A stretch of 21,573 nt of DNA from Rodentolepis nana. Lineage: Eukaryota > Platyhelminthes > Cestoda > Cyclophyllidea > Hymenolepididae. The stretch lies in assembly GCA_900617975.1 (NCBI GenBank), contig UZAE01000537.1, positions 1 through 21,573 on the forward strand. Direction: 5' to 3'. Both the position numbers and the translations under genes were made by a program. How positions within the stretch are numbered: the first letter of the stretch is position 1; each line of letters starts with the position of its first letter. This document shows positions 1 through 8,581 of this stretch, piece by piece. The notes under the pieces were generated by a model that saw nothing but the letters and a program-made list of their open reading frames with translations, was not told the origin of the DNA and made no database searches.

Positions 1-94
1 TTTGAAACACTCTTCTGTCCCCACCCCCTCTCGACTTTTTTTATTTTGATGTAACTATCAAAACGCCTGCCATTTGATATAAATAAATAAATAA
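1..94 (+). mobile_element. SINE-like repeat, copy 1 (3' part, cut by window start)
   Basis: This matches the 3' third of the SINE-like family described at 7461-7775. It has the tract reading CTCTTCTGTCCCC...CTCTCGAC, then GATGT, and ends in the family tail GCCATTTGATATAAATAAAT at 69-88 with extra AAAT units. The stretch between GATGT and the tail lacks the usual GTGAAGCCTGAAGTCAAC block, so this copy has an internal deletion of about 45 bp. The 5' end and the 5' target duplication lie outside the window. Confidence 0.75.
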
Positions 95-954
95 GTTCCA
101 ATAAAATTGCCTTTCAGGAGGCCTCAAAGTTATGGCCCATCGAAATTTAATAAGGACATATTTCTCACTTTATGTGAATTTATTAGGGCATATTAACTTA
201 AAATGGACCTTTATTTTTAGCCTTTCTGGACTTTACCTGGGTCACATGGCTCCGGGTGGTTTAAAAGCTTCAAAACTCTTTAAAAAAACTAAAAATTAGC
301 GATTTTGGTGAAAAGACATTTCTTTTGAAATCGTTTAATAAAACAAGGAGTTAGGCACAAAAGCTCTACATTTTCTAGGAAATGGTAGAGACACCGATGA
401 AGTATTTACGAATTATCTCGGCAGAACAATGCATAAAATGAATAATTTCGAAACCAGAAACCAAATAGGAACTCTAATGCATTTTTATTACTGTTCGAAT
501 GGAGACCTCCAAAGAGAATTCTGGTTACGGACTGTCGGTTTACTTAATCTCCAAATTTTTCGATATCAGTTGAGTACCTTACTTACTAATTTACCTCGAG
601 TATGTTCACCTCTTTTAATCTCATTTTTACTCAAATAAAACAGTTCAGGTGAAACTGATAAGTTTGTGGATTTAATTGCAATAAGGTACCATCATCAAAT
701 GAGGTATTAAGAGCGTTAAATTGATTAAGATATGAACTAATTCTTAGAGGCAAATCGATTTTTGATATTTCAAGAGATCAAAATAATTACCTAATGAATT
801 TGCCAATAGAGACTATATAAAGTTGAAAACGTAATCGTTAGCATTTAAATAGAACAATTGGATTTGTAATGTAACAGTTTTATTACAGAATATCGCAGAT
901 TTCATAAATTTATATTTAGTCACTTACTATTTTTAAGTATTTTATTTGAAATCA
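95..954. other. Gene-free AT-rich interval
   Basis: I see no coding exon, RNA gene or named repeat here. The longest open frame (429-638, plus) has no recognisable motif and no coding-like composition. The interval ends in the 12-bp sequence TATTTGAAATCA (943-954), which serves as the 5' target-site duplication of the next SINE-like copy. Confidence 0.6.
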
Positions 955-1355
955 GGGGGGTGCGATAGACTTACCTCCACATGGTGCAACCTGGGCAATG
1001 TATACTCATACAGCAAAAGGTCTACAAACTTGAAGTTGACTTCTGGCTTCAAACTACCATGACCCGACTGTATGTCATATTCGAATACTTCCACAGTAAT
1101 CACCTCACCTATTTTCTACCTTTGTGTATGTCTCTTTTACATCTTTGAAACACTCTTCTGCCCCCCCCCTCTCGACTTCTTTCCACTTTGATGTTTTTTC
1201 CTCTCTGTGAAGCCTGAAGTCAACTAAAGGGCTAATGATAACCATTCTGTGAAGCCTGAAGTCAGCTAAACGGCTTATGATAACTATAGCCTGAAGTCAA
1301 CTAAAGGGCTAATGATAACTACCAAAACGCTTGCCATTTGATATAAATAAATAGA
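955..1355 (+). mobile_element. SINE-like repeat, copy 2 (full length, internally expanded)
   Basis: A full copy of the family: the 5' head GTGCGATAGACTTACC (960-975) follows a run of G, and the tail GCCATTTGATATAAATAAAT ends near 1352. The flanks TATTTGAAATCA (943-954) and TACTTGAAAGCA (1356-1367) agree at 10 of 12 positions and look like an aged target-site duplication. It is about 90 bp longer than its relatives because a block near the 3' end is present three times (1204-1245, 1246-1287, 1288-1322). Confidence 0.85.
1204..1322 (+). repeat. Tandem triplication inside SINE-like copy 2
   Basis: There are two 42-bp units beginning TCTGTGAAGCCTGAAGTCA, followed by a 35-bp third unit that lacks the first seven bases. 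The middle unit differs at a few positions (CAGCTAAACGGCTTATG against CAACTAAAGGGCTAATG). Every other full copy of the element in this window has one unit, so the expansion is specific to this insertion or its source copy. Confidence 0.9.
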
Positions 1356-1367
1356 TACTTGAAAGCA

Positions 1368-2799
1368 TACAAGACATCTGTAGTTTTGAATCACTTCAAA
1401 TGACGAATAGTTATGAAAGAAATCTCTCAATAAACGGACCAATTTCAAGTTGGTATATTGTCGAAATAGCTCACGCTGTCACACTAACAGATCTCATCTT
1501 TGGGCAAACTCATCATTTTACATGCAATGCAGTCAAACTCAACGACAGGAATTATGATAACTCTCTTATCTTTCATTATTGAAGAGTTGCCAAAAGGCAT
1601 TACATATATAATATTGAAAAATAATCTTTATTTTTAAAACATTTTTAATTACCACTTTGACTGATCGCGCTTGGTGACTTGTTGGGTACTTTACGAACTC
1701 ATACTAATTTCAGTTTTGATTGAGCATATGGGACATATTTTGCCTTCTTTGCTCAGGCCTTCTTTAAATAAAAAAACCCGAATTCCAGAGAAAATTTTGT
1801 CAACGCATTTGGAAATATGCTGCTTCCACCAGTAGAAATGTAATGGTGAATATTCTTGGCTCGATTGAAACATATAAGTTTGCGTTGTGGCGGGCTGGAT
1901 AAATAAGGTAAATGGCATTGTGTATGAAACAGTTAAATCTTATAACTGCTTGTAACATTTGACAGCTCAGTAGATGGAAAAACAACTGGCATACTAACGG
2001 TTCTAGTTGAAAGCTTTATTTCGGTAAGCAGTAAATTCGAATTGGCTAACAAAGTATTGTTGTGACTTACCTATCTACATACAAGTCTGCGAAGTGAATG
2101 GTGGTAATTTCGAAGCTTATTGGGTGATGGCGTTGATGGGCAACAGTACTGGTTCATTCCTGTAAGAGATAAGATAAAACCTCATATGCTAGTACAAATG
2201 GCACTCAGCTTAAACGTAATTAATACTTCTCTAAGTGACCTACAGCTGATTTTAATGAAATTTCAAGGATGTAAAATGAAAGTTGGAATCTGGTGAAATT
2301 TGTTTTCGAACGGATTCAAGCGCTAAGCTTTATCCAAAAAATATTATAAAATGTTTTCAATATGACAAGAAAAGCCCCAGTATCGTTCATTCGTGTCAAG
2401 TTTAATCCTCTCAAACTGTCGGCCATGTTGCAGCTTATTAAGCATTTACACTGAACACTTCGACACTGATCTATCTATATTAGTTCAAGTTATTGAAATT
2501 CATGAGAAAGAAACCCTTTTCCTAAAATGCTACTTGTGCGAACCATGACATGTTTAGAGGGCGAAACTTCAATGGATTTGGTGTGCCCATTTTTAATAAT
2601 TTTGACGTCAATCGTACTAACAACTTCCAACAAATAAGAATCATAAATACTTTGTGAACGTCATAAGACCATTTGCTGAAAATCCTAAATCCCTTTTCAA
2701 TTATTGAATATCATTAGAAATTAAAAATATCAAAAACAATTGAAGAGAAGACAGATTGATTGGAATTTCTTATTTGCATATTTGGGCAGAAGTAAATAT
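1368..2799. other. Gene-free interval
   Basis: Short open frames at 1400-1582 (plus) and 1691-1985 (minus) have no recognisable motif and no supporting splice context. I see no RNA gene. The interval ends where the LTR-like repeat begins at TGTAGC. Confidence 0.55.
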
Positions 2800-2954
2800 T
2801 GTAGCGGATTGCTACATTAGTAAAGCTTTGACTAATTCAGAAATCTCTGTGGCAGATTCCCCTACATCTAGCTAGACTCCCAGAACCAGCTAAGCTACAC
2901 CCCCGCTATTGAGGGAACATTCGTATGGCAGGGAAGTGTCTCTTGGTAAAAGTA
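2800..2954 (+). mobile_element. LTR-like dispersed repeat, copy A
   Basis: It starts TGTAGCGGATTGCTACA, a 6-bp inverted repeat around a 5-base loop, and aligns with 19485-19655 from exactly this base; upstream flanks are unrelated. The best-conserved core is about 100 bp and ends AGCTAAGCTACA (about 2888-2899). Weaker similarity continues to GGTAAAAGTA (2945-2954). A TG start and short length suit a solo LTR of a Gypsy-like element. The 3' boundary is not fixed: a CA at 3001-3002 followed by AAATAT would match the AAATAT before the start, but the AT-rich context makes chance likely. Class is inference. Confidence 0.6.
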
Positions 2955-3008
2955 ATTAGTTCTCAAATAAATGGATCATAACTTGAGTGAACACTAATAG
3001 CAAAATAT

Positions 3009-3301
3009 TCATTTATTTATCTATATCAAATGGCAGGCGTTTTGATGGTTATCGTTAGCTCTTTAGTTGACTTCAGATTTCGCAGAGGGGAGGAACATCA
3101 TATTGGGAAAAATTCGAGAGGAGGGAAAGAAGAGTGATTCACAGATAAAAAGAGACAGACGGACACAAATGCAGATGAAAGGTAAGATGAGTACTGTTTA
3201 AGTGGTAGTTTGAAGTAAGAAGTCAACTACCGGTTAATAGGCTTTTTTGCCGTATGAGTAAACGTTTCCCAGGGTGCACCACGTGGAGGTAAGTCTATCG
3301 C
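3009..3301 (-). mobile_element. SINE-like repeat, copy 3 (full length)
   Basis: An antisense full copy: on the plus strand the tail (TATCAAATGGCAGG, inverted) lies near 3023-3037, and the head, read on the minus strand, gives GCGCGATAGACTTACCTCC ending at 3301. It is flanked by the perfect 9-bp duplication GCAAAATAT (3000-3008 and 3302-3310). No protein-coding frame runs through it. Confidence 0.85.
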
Positions 3302-3487
3302 GCAAAATATCTGAGCACTGCTCTGCACATACGACCGCGCATTCCAAAACGTTCGGGAGAGCATTTTGTTGTGTGCGGATTGTGTACGCCACAATATATT
3401 ATCTTTAGGTGTTTAAGCATCAACTGTGCAAATAGATAAGTTCCTAACATAAGTGGTTATCACAGGTCGATATAATAATTGAAAATA

Positions 3488-3540
3488 TTTATTATAATCA
3501 AATGGCAGCTTATCTGATATTTATCATTAGCCCTCGTTGA
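3488..3540 (-). mobile_element. SINE-like repeat, copy 4 (3' fragment)
   Basis: About 53 bp matching only the 3' end and tail of the family in reverse orientation: TCAAATGGCAGC...TATCATTAGCCCT...GTTGA. There is no head and I found no flanking duplication. This is either a 5'-truncated insertion or a decayed copy. Confidence 0.6.
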
Positions 3541-4250
3541 AAATATCAATAAATATAATCTTTACCTCAAAGTCAAATATTTAAATATAAATATGAATAA
3601 GCCTCGAAGAACGGAAAATTTGATGGGGTAACTTCTGGTCAGAAACCTTTTCCCACAAAATGTAAGAACTATATACCTGTTGCCCATTTTTTGCCTCGAA
3701 GCGTTTTCGAATACTTGAGCACATTTAACTAAAGCCGTGTGGTAATTCGCTTGATTACTGTACTTTTGTAGCTCAAGTCGAATTCACTTCAGTCTAGCAA
3801 AATTTCACGCAGAAGTTAGATATGTAGTAAATTTCCTTCTTAAACTATCGATCAGCCAGTAACCAGGGGACAAGTCCACAAATTTAAATTCTTAAAATGA
3901 GGAAGTGAATGTTGGACGTAACTGTAAAAAACGTAGAATTTGTTAAATTCTTTTGAAGTCTAGGCATTAATTCCTCCATTTTGAATTTTCATTTTTTTAT
4001 TAATTCACGCTGTTACATGACTTCTGATGAATCCTACAAGACTTTAGACTGCTTCTAATTTGTACTAGCGCCAGTTTGCCTTTTGGCAAGCACCCTGCAA
4101 AAGGCACAACGGCAGTACAGCAATAGACAGCGTCCCTATGGCAATCATTTGCAATCAAGAGAAAAACAGATTTTTGGTAGGATTAGGGAAGAAGGAAGCC
4201 GAGTATGGCAGCTGCAATTTGAGAAGGGATGAGAGGGCGAGACTAGAGGG

Positions 4251-4282
<32 letters not shown>

Positions 4283-5223
4283 AAAGTGGAATTAATAGGC
4301 CATTGCCATTGCAATGACAGACCACGCCAGTAACATCGCGCAAATTGCCCTCCAGTACTTGGTTCTCACCCTCTCCCTCTCTCGCTCTCCCTGCTTGCCG
4401 GTAATTCCATTAAATTCTGATTAGACAAGAGCTACGCCCAAGGGCAGGGCAGTATTGCAAACAATTCCGTTTCTCCTTACTCTTCCTAGTTCTTACTCGT
4501 TATTGCTCTCTCTCTCCTCGCCTTAGTACAGAGTAATTTGTGTCTGTATTCTCGAGAATTACATATCTATTCTATTTATCGCACTCTCTCCCAAGGGGAC
4601 GTAAATGGAAAGCAGAAAACCAAAAGTGAAATTAAATTTACTTAAAATTGATCTAACATGCACATTCATTCCAAAGTTCTAATTATTCATATTTCGTATA
4701 CTGAAACGAGCATAAGCAATCTAATGACCAATAATACTAACTTGAAAAAGGAAGACAGAGTCTTTAAATTCTGATTCACTGGCGAGAGGAAATGCAACTT
4801 TCATCACCTCCTTTGCGTTCTGATGTTCTAGATTTTCCTATTTTGACTTGCTATGTTTTTGGTCAAACGCTAATATTTACAGAATAATTTTATTAAACTT
4901 TACATTCAGTAATATTAATTGCTTGATGCCTTCCATTTACTATGTGTTTGCAAAGTTAAATAGCAACAGAATTTACGATGTAAAATAAGAAACCGTGAGT
5001 AAAATGCTGTTTTCCTTCTAAATGGATATTGATATTTTAAGCAGAATGTTTATTCAAACTGGTGATTTGAAAATCGATTATTACTATTTGATTTATCTCT
5101 GCTGTTATAAATTCATTCAGAGCCTGTCTTTGTGTTAACAAGGCCTCAAAAACATGATTTTCAAATTGCTAAATTTTTTATTGTGACACTGAAAAACCTC
5201 ATTTTAATAAATAATTCCTCCAT
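3541..5223. other. Gene-free interval with low-complexity tracts
   Basis: No convincing exon on either strand. It contains the 31-base poly-G run (4252-4282) and pyrimidine-rich CT tracts (about 4368-4394 and 4504-4519). The sequence around 4080-4560 is less AT-rich than its flanks, which could mark a regulatory or former transcribed segment. I see no motif that settles this. Confidence 0.5.
4252..4282 (+). repeat. Poly-G homopolymer, 31 bases
   Basis: An uninterrupted run of G following a C at 4251. It makes a polyproline run in a minus-strand open frame (4155-4343), which is an artefact of the homopolymer. Such a run could fold as a G-quadruplex, and its length is also typical of sequencing or assembly uncertainty. 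Confidence 0.9.
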
Positions 5224-5237
5224 TTTTTCATGAAGAT

Positions 5238-5540
5238 TTAATTTTTATTTCAAATGACAGGCTTTATGGTACCTGTCATTAGCTCTTATGTTGATTTCGG
5301 TTTCACAGAGGGGAGAAACATCAAAGGCACAAAAAATCGAGGGGTGGTGGAATAGAAGAGTGATTCACAGGTGAAAAAGAGACAGACACAGAGGTAGAGA
5401 AAAAGATAAGGTGAGTACTGTGGAAGTGGTGGAATATGACACAGAATGGGATCATGATATTTTGAAGTGAGAAATTAATAGGCGTATGGATATACGTTAC
5501 CCAAGGTGCACCAGTTGATGGCAAATTTATCGCGTACCCC
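5238..5540 (-). mobile_element. SINE-like repeat, copy 5 (full length, diverged)
   Basis: A full antisense copy flanked by the perfect 14-bp duplication TTTTTCATGAAGAT (5224-5237 and 5541-5554). Read on the minus strand it begins GGGGTACGCGATAAATTTGCC, a mutated form of the family head; the CTTACCTCC motif is lost. The tail lies next to the left duplication. Its body is more diverged than in copies 3, 6 and 7, although its flanking duplication is intact. Confidence 0.87.
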
Positions 5541-5554
5541 TTTTTCATGAAGAT

Positions 5555-6850
5555 AATAAAACCCATATAGCGTGGTTGGCAACATTGGCATGACAGTTCT
5601 CACGATTTGTCAAGTGTAGTGTTCTAACCGTTTTCACCATCTTTTTAAAAAATGGTCCTAATTTAATAAACAAACTCTTGAAATTCAATTATCTCCCCAT
5701 ATTGGATGAATGGAATAGGCTCAAAAATCCCCAATCATCACATCTAGTATTGACACGACGAGGTGGAGTTGGAATCTTTTAGTACCCCGTATAAACAAAC
5801 TTATAATAGTCTATTATTCACGCATTGAGCTTGCATGAAAACCATAGTGAATTTAGAAATAAATGCCACTGATATTACCACCGACCGCAAAGGTTTATTA
5901 TTTTTCAATCCGTTTGGATTGTAACTGAAAACCATCCTTTCCTCCTTGATAATTTTAACAGAACCACGACTAAGATAGTTTGAACCAACAGTATCCAAAT
6001 AATTTACCCTATTAATGAGAAAAGAGTAGAACTCATCAGATAAAGTGCATCAGACGAATGCACTCTGACGCCATTATCATAGATAGTGGAAAGGAATTAA
6101 GTTGTTAGAGTAATGGGAGCTCTAATCGCAGATAAATACAGCGACTAGCGGTTTAAATGTACACAACTCAGCATTTGGTAAAATGTCTTAAATTTGGTTG
6201 TCTAATTTCAGCGATTGTCTTGGTTAGAATATTTGAATTATAAATGTAAGCGAAAAAAAGAAGTTCATAGTCAATAATCACACCTTTCCTGTGTTAATCA
6301 GATTCAACCAGTGTGATCAGCCGCTTAATTATAAAAGCATATACCAAGGAAGAGCTTAGGCAAAAGATTCAAATCTAATCATTTGGTTGACATTCAAAGC
6401 TGAAAAAACCTGTGCTAATTTGTGTGCGAAAAATTGAATTTCTAATTTGCTATTTTATGCTTTTCAAGCGTTGTATAAACAGACATAACCAATTCAAGAT
6501 GATACTAATTGCTTGTAGATTAGAAAAATATTAAATTAACAACCCAACAAAGTCAATTTGTGAAAGAGCTTAGTAAAGAATGGTTCGAATTCAGCGTCTA
6601 AAAAGATCTAGCTCTCTGGTTATTTCCCACCTCGGAATGAAATTCGCTTTCCGATTTTACAGGTATTCTACTCCGCTATCTAATATTGACTTATTTGGTT
6701 CGACTCTCTAGTGTGATCCCTCAAGATTAAAATTGCTCCACACATCGAGCTCGTGTAGTAATTTAGTTCGTGTAAATATAAAAATCTATAGTTTTAGTGA
6801 CTTTGGTGACTATATTAGTCATTAACATGAGGCCACATATGATATGAACC
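5555..6850. other. Gene-free interval
   Basis: I see no supported exon. A T-rich acceptor-like site at 6198-6211 followed 34 bases later by GTAAGC (6246-6251) resembles a micro-exon but cannot be joined to anything. The right end may contain the 3' end of the APC11 transcript. Confidence 0.5.
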
Positions 6851-6856
6851 TTTAAT
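6851..6856 (-). terminator. Possible poly(A) signal of APC11
   Basis: The minus strand reads ATTAAA here, a common variant of AATAAA, about 295 bases downstream of the APC11 stop codon. I found no canonical AATAAA nearer on that strand. Only transcript ends would prove use. Confidence 0.3.
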
Positions 6857-6976
6857 GATTCCGAAATCCTCAAAATGATTAATTTTTTTCCCTTTGGGCT
6901 CACGAATAAGTTACCCTGCCACAAAGCGGCGAACAATGGCATGCGATAATCCCGCCTGTGAAATTCGGAAAGCATA

Positions 6977-7027
6977 ACCCCCCCCCCCACCCCCCTCCTC
7001 CACACACACACACACGCACACACACAA
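6977..7027. repeat. C-rich and (CA)n low-complexity tract
   Basis: A run of nine C, then CACCCCCCTCCTCC, followed by CA dinucleotide repeats interrupted once by CG. It lies in the presumed APC11 3' UTR, where the transcript strand would carry TG repeats followed by G runs. Open frames across it on both strands are low-complexity artefacts. Confidence 0.85.
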
Positions 7028-7148
7028 TCCAACACGGCCAAGTGAGAGCGACGATTATAAGCGCCTTCAGCATAACGAAAGTGACGGCACAAGGGTGGAA
7101 ACCCACAAAATCCCAAACTCATGAGATGACCCTACAACAAAATATTTC

Positions 7149-7391
7149 TTATTCAACAAATTTCCAATCCTGACGACAAAGAGGACAAGTGGGGGCGTTC
7201 TGACGGGCATGTAGCCAGTTGAAAATGCAATGCATATGGAAGAAGTGGGTGCAAGTTCCCTGAATGATAGAACACTCGTCACCGGGACTTTTGCAATCTG
7301 GACAACAGGCTTCGAAAGCATTTCGACAGATTCCACAAGTGCTATCGTTTGTATTCCACTTCCATGTACCTACTGTCATCCAGTTATTAAT
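7149..7391 (-). CDS. ANAPC11: APC11 exon 2
   Basis: This exon carries nearly the whole protein and ends with TAA at 7149-7151. It opens after the acceptor CGTCTCCTCTAG (AG at 7392-7393) with codons for I-N-N-W, which align with the K-C-W that precedes the V-A-T-W motif in human APC11. The open frame therefore begins earlier than the internal ATG at 7379, and starting there would drop the conserved tryptophan. All zinc ligands are present and there is no frameshift. Confidence 0.93.
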   Translation of the reverse strand: MNNWMTVGTWKWNTNDSTCGICRNAFEACCPDCKSPGDECSIIQGTCTHFFHMHCIFNWLHARQNAPTCPLCRQDWKFVE

Positions 7392-8330
7392 CTAGAGGAG
7401 ACGAAAAAGGGAAAACATGAAATCAAATCTAAATTTAACCGCTTTATCATCTTCAATTAGAGGGTGTGCGATAGACTTACCTCCACGTGGTACACCCTGG
7501 GCAACGTATACTCATACGGCAAAAAAGTCTACTAATCCGCAGTTGACTTCTGACTTCAAACTACCATTACATTTCATATTCGACCCCTTCCACAGTATTC
7601 ACCTCACCTTTTTTCTACCTTTGTGTCTGTCTGTCTCTTTTACGTCTCTGAATCATTATTCTGTCCCCCTCTCGACTTTTTACCACTTGGATGTTCATCT
7701 TCCTTTCTGTGAAGCCCAAAGTCAACTAAAGGACTAATGATACCTATCATAACCCCTGCCATTTGAAATAAATAAATCATCTTCAATTAGGAGCTAAAAT
7801 AAAAGTCCAAGAAGCCTTCAAAGAGTACGGTCAGAAGAATTGCAAAATTGTCATATCGTATTTTCTATAGGGTAGCAAGTATGCATGCACAACTTAATAA
7901 AATTAAGAATCCAATTACATGAAGTTTGAAGATATTGGAATTACTGAGTATTTATATCACTCCATTCATATTTTGGCTTTAGAAGCAGGTCGAATTAAAA
8001 TGGCCTGATCAGCAATTCCAGTTAATCGAATGAGTAATAAACCACAGAAGCCGTTGATACGAAAACACACCGAAACCCCAAAGACCTTGAAAAATGCCAC
8101 ATGAAACCCTGAACTACAGCCATAAACCAAGAATGAACAGTCAGAATTCAAACATTTATTTTAGCTCGGCTATTTCGTTTACCTGAATACACTTTTGATA
8201 TTAAATGAATTCATTCTCCTTAAATAGGTATTGGATTATTTTACCTGACATACACCTAAGCATTATAAAACTTTCGGCACAGCACGGTGAAAATTATAAC
8301 TAATTTAACCAAATTCTAACTTACTTTCAT
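7149..8330 (-). CDS. ANAPC11: APC11, RING-H2 subunit of the anaphase-promoting complex (two exons)
   Basis: APC11 is the catalytic RING subunit of the APC/C ubiquitin ligase: it pairs with the cullin-like APC2 and recruits the E2 enzyme that ubiquitinates cyclins and securin. Joining exon 1 (8330-8325) to exon 2 (7391-7149) gives 82 residues; the human protein has 84. The RING ligands are C21, C24, C49, H51, H54, C57, C71 and C74. C32, C35, C42 and H56 match the extra zinc site typical of APC11 rather than Rbx1. Signature stretches include CGICRNAFEACCPDCKSPGD, FHMHCI-NWLHA and CPLCRQDWKF. The intron (7392-8324, 933 bp) holds a SINE-like insertion. The gene lies 251 bp downstream of the AIF stop codon on the same strand. 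Exon 2 is certain; exon 1 is a reasoned choice. Confidence 0.9.
7461..7775 (+). mobile_element. SINE-like repeat, copy 6 (full length, in APC11 intron 1)
   Basis: This is the best-defined copy, with a perfect 15-bp duplication ATCATCTTCAATTAG on both sides (7446-7460 and 7776-7790). The element is 315 bp, begins AGGGTGTGCGATAGAC and ends in AAATAAATA. Order of parts: head with ACTTACCT and CACGTGGT (to about 7520), a middle with TATTCGACCCC (7577-7587), which resembles a pol III B box at 9 of 11 positions, a pyrimidine-rich tract, then GTGAAGCC...GTCAACTAAAGG...CTAATGATA and the tail. I see no convincing A box. Long duplications and a simple A/T tail point to LINE-driven retrotransposition. 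It is antisense to APC11. Confidence 0.92.
8155..8160 (-). terminator. AATAAA on the minus strand, possible AIF poly(A) signal
   Basis: A canonical hexamer, but it lies beyond APC11 exon 1, inside the APC11 intron, so using it for AIF would overlap the two transcripts. A variant ATTAAA at 8394-8389 is nearer the AIF stop codon and sits between the two genes. I cannot decide between them. Confidence 0.25.
8325..8330 (-). CDS. ANAPC11: APC11 exon 1 (probable, two codons)
   Basis: ATG AAA followed at once by the strong donor GTAAGT (8324-8319). APC11 proteins begin M-K-V-K, so an M-K exon fits, and joining in phase 0 to exon 2 keeps the frame. Two residues are missing compared with the usual N-terminus (M-K-I-N-N-W against M-K-V-K-I-K-C-W). 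Another tiny exon in the intron, or a different first exon, remains possible. Confidence 0.5.
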
Positions 8331-8581
8331 CTTCAACGTCTGTTCTTCGCCTTCCACAGATGTGTCACCTTTCAGTTTTCCCTCCTAGTTTAATGGAAAT
8401 AAGCTTAAACACACATGCAAACTTTTACCAATGAAGAGCACCGAATGAAAAGGCGGAAGAATAGTTAAATCAACTATTTTTTCGTTATTTCGTTATAAAA
8501 GTAGACACTATACACAAAAAGAAGCCTCAGAGGTAGATTTCAAAGGGGAATATATGTAGGGGTAAAGATTTCAGAGATATT

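Noticed and set aside
4024..4030. CTGATGA as a hammerhead ribozyme core
   Set aside because: No matching GAAA and no flanking helices could be found here or in either copy of the LTR-like repeat.
4155..4343. Minus-strand open frame with a polyproline run
   Set aside because: It exists only because the poly-G tract is open in that frame. Nothing else in it looks coding.
6212..6245. 34-bp micro-exon between a T-rich acceptor and GTAAGC
   Set aside because: It has no partner exons, and its sequence matches nothing I recognise. Such sites are expected by chance in AT-rich DNA.
6692..6712. GGTTCGACTC as a tRNA B box
   Set aside because: No acceptor stem, anticodon arm or A box can be folded around it. 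The same holds for TGGTTCGAATTC near 6581-6592.
6763..7336. Several overlapping open frames on both strands near APC11
   Set aside because: They are shadows of the APC11 exon or cross the C-rich/CA tract; only the RING frame has a conserved sequence.
7417..7737. 106-residue plus-strand open frame
   Set aside because: It is the body of SINE-like copy 6. The corresponding frame is broken in the other copies, so it is not a conserved protein.
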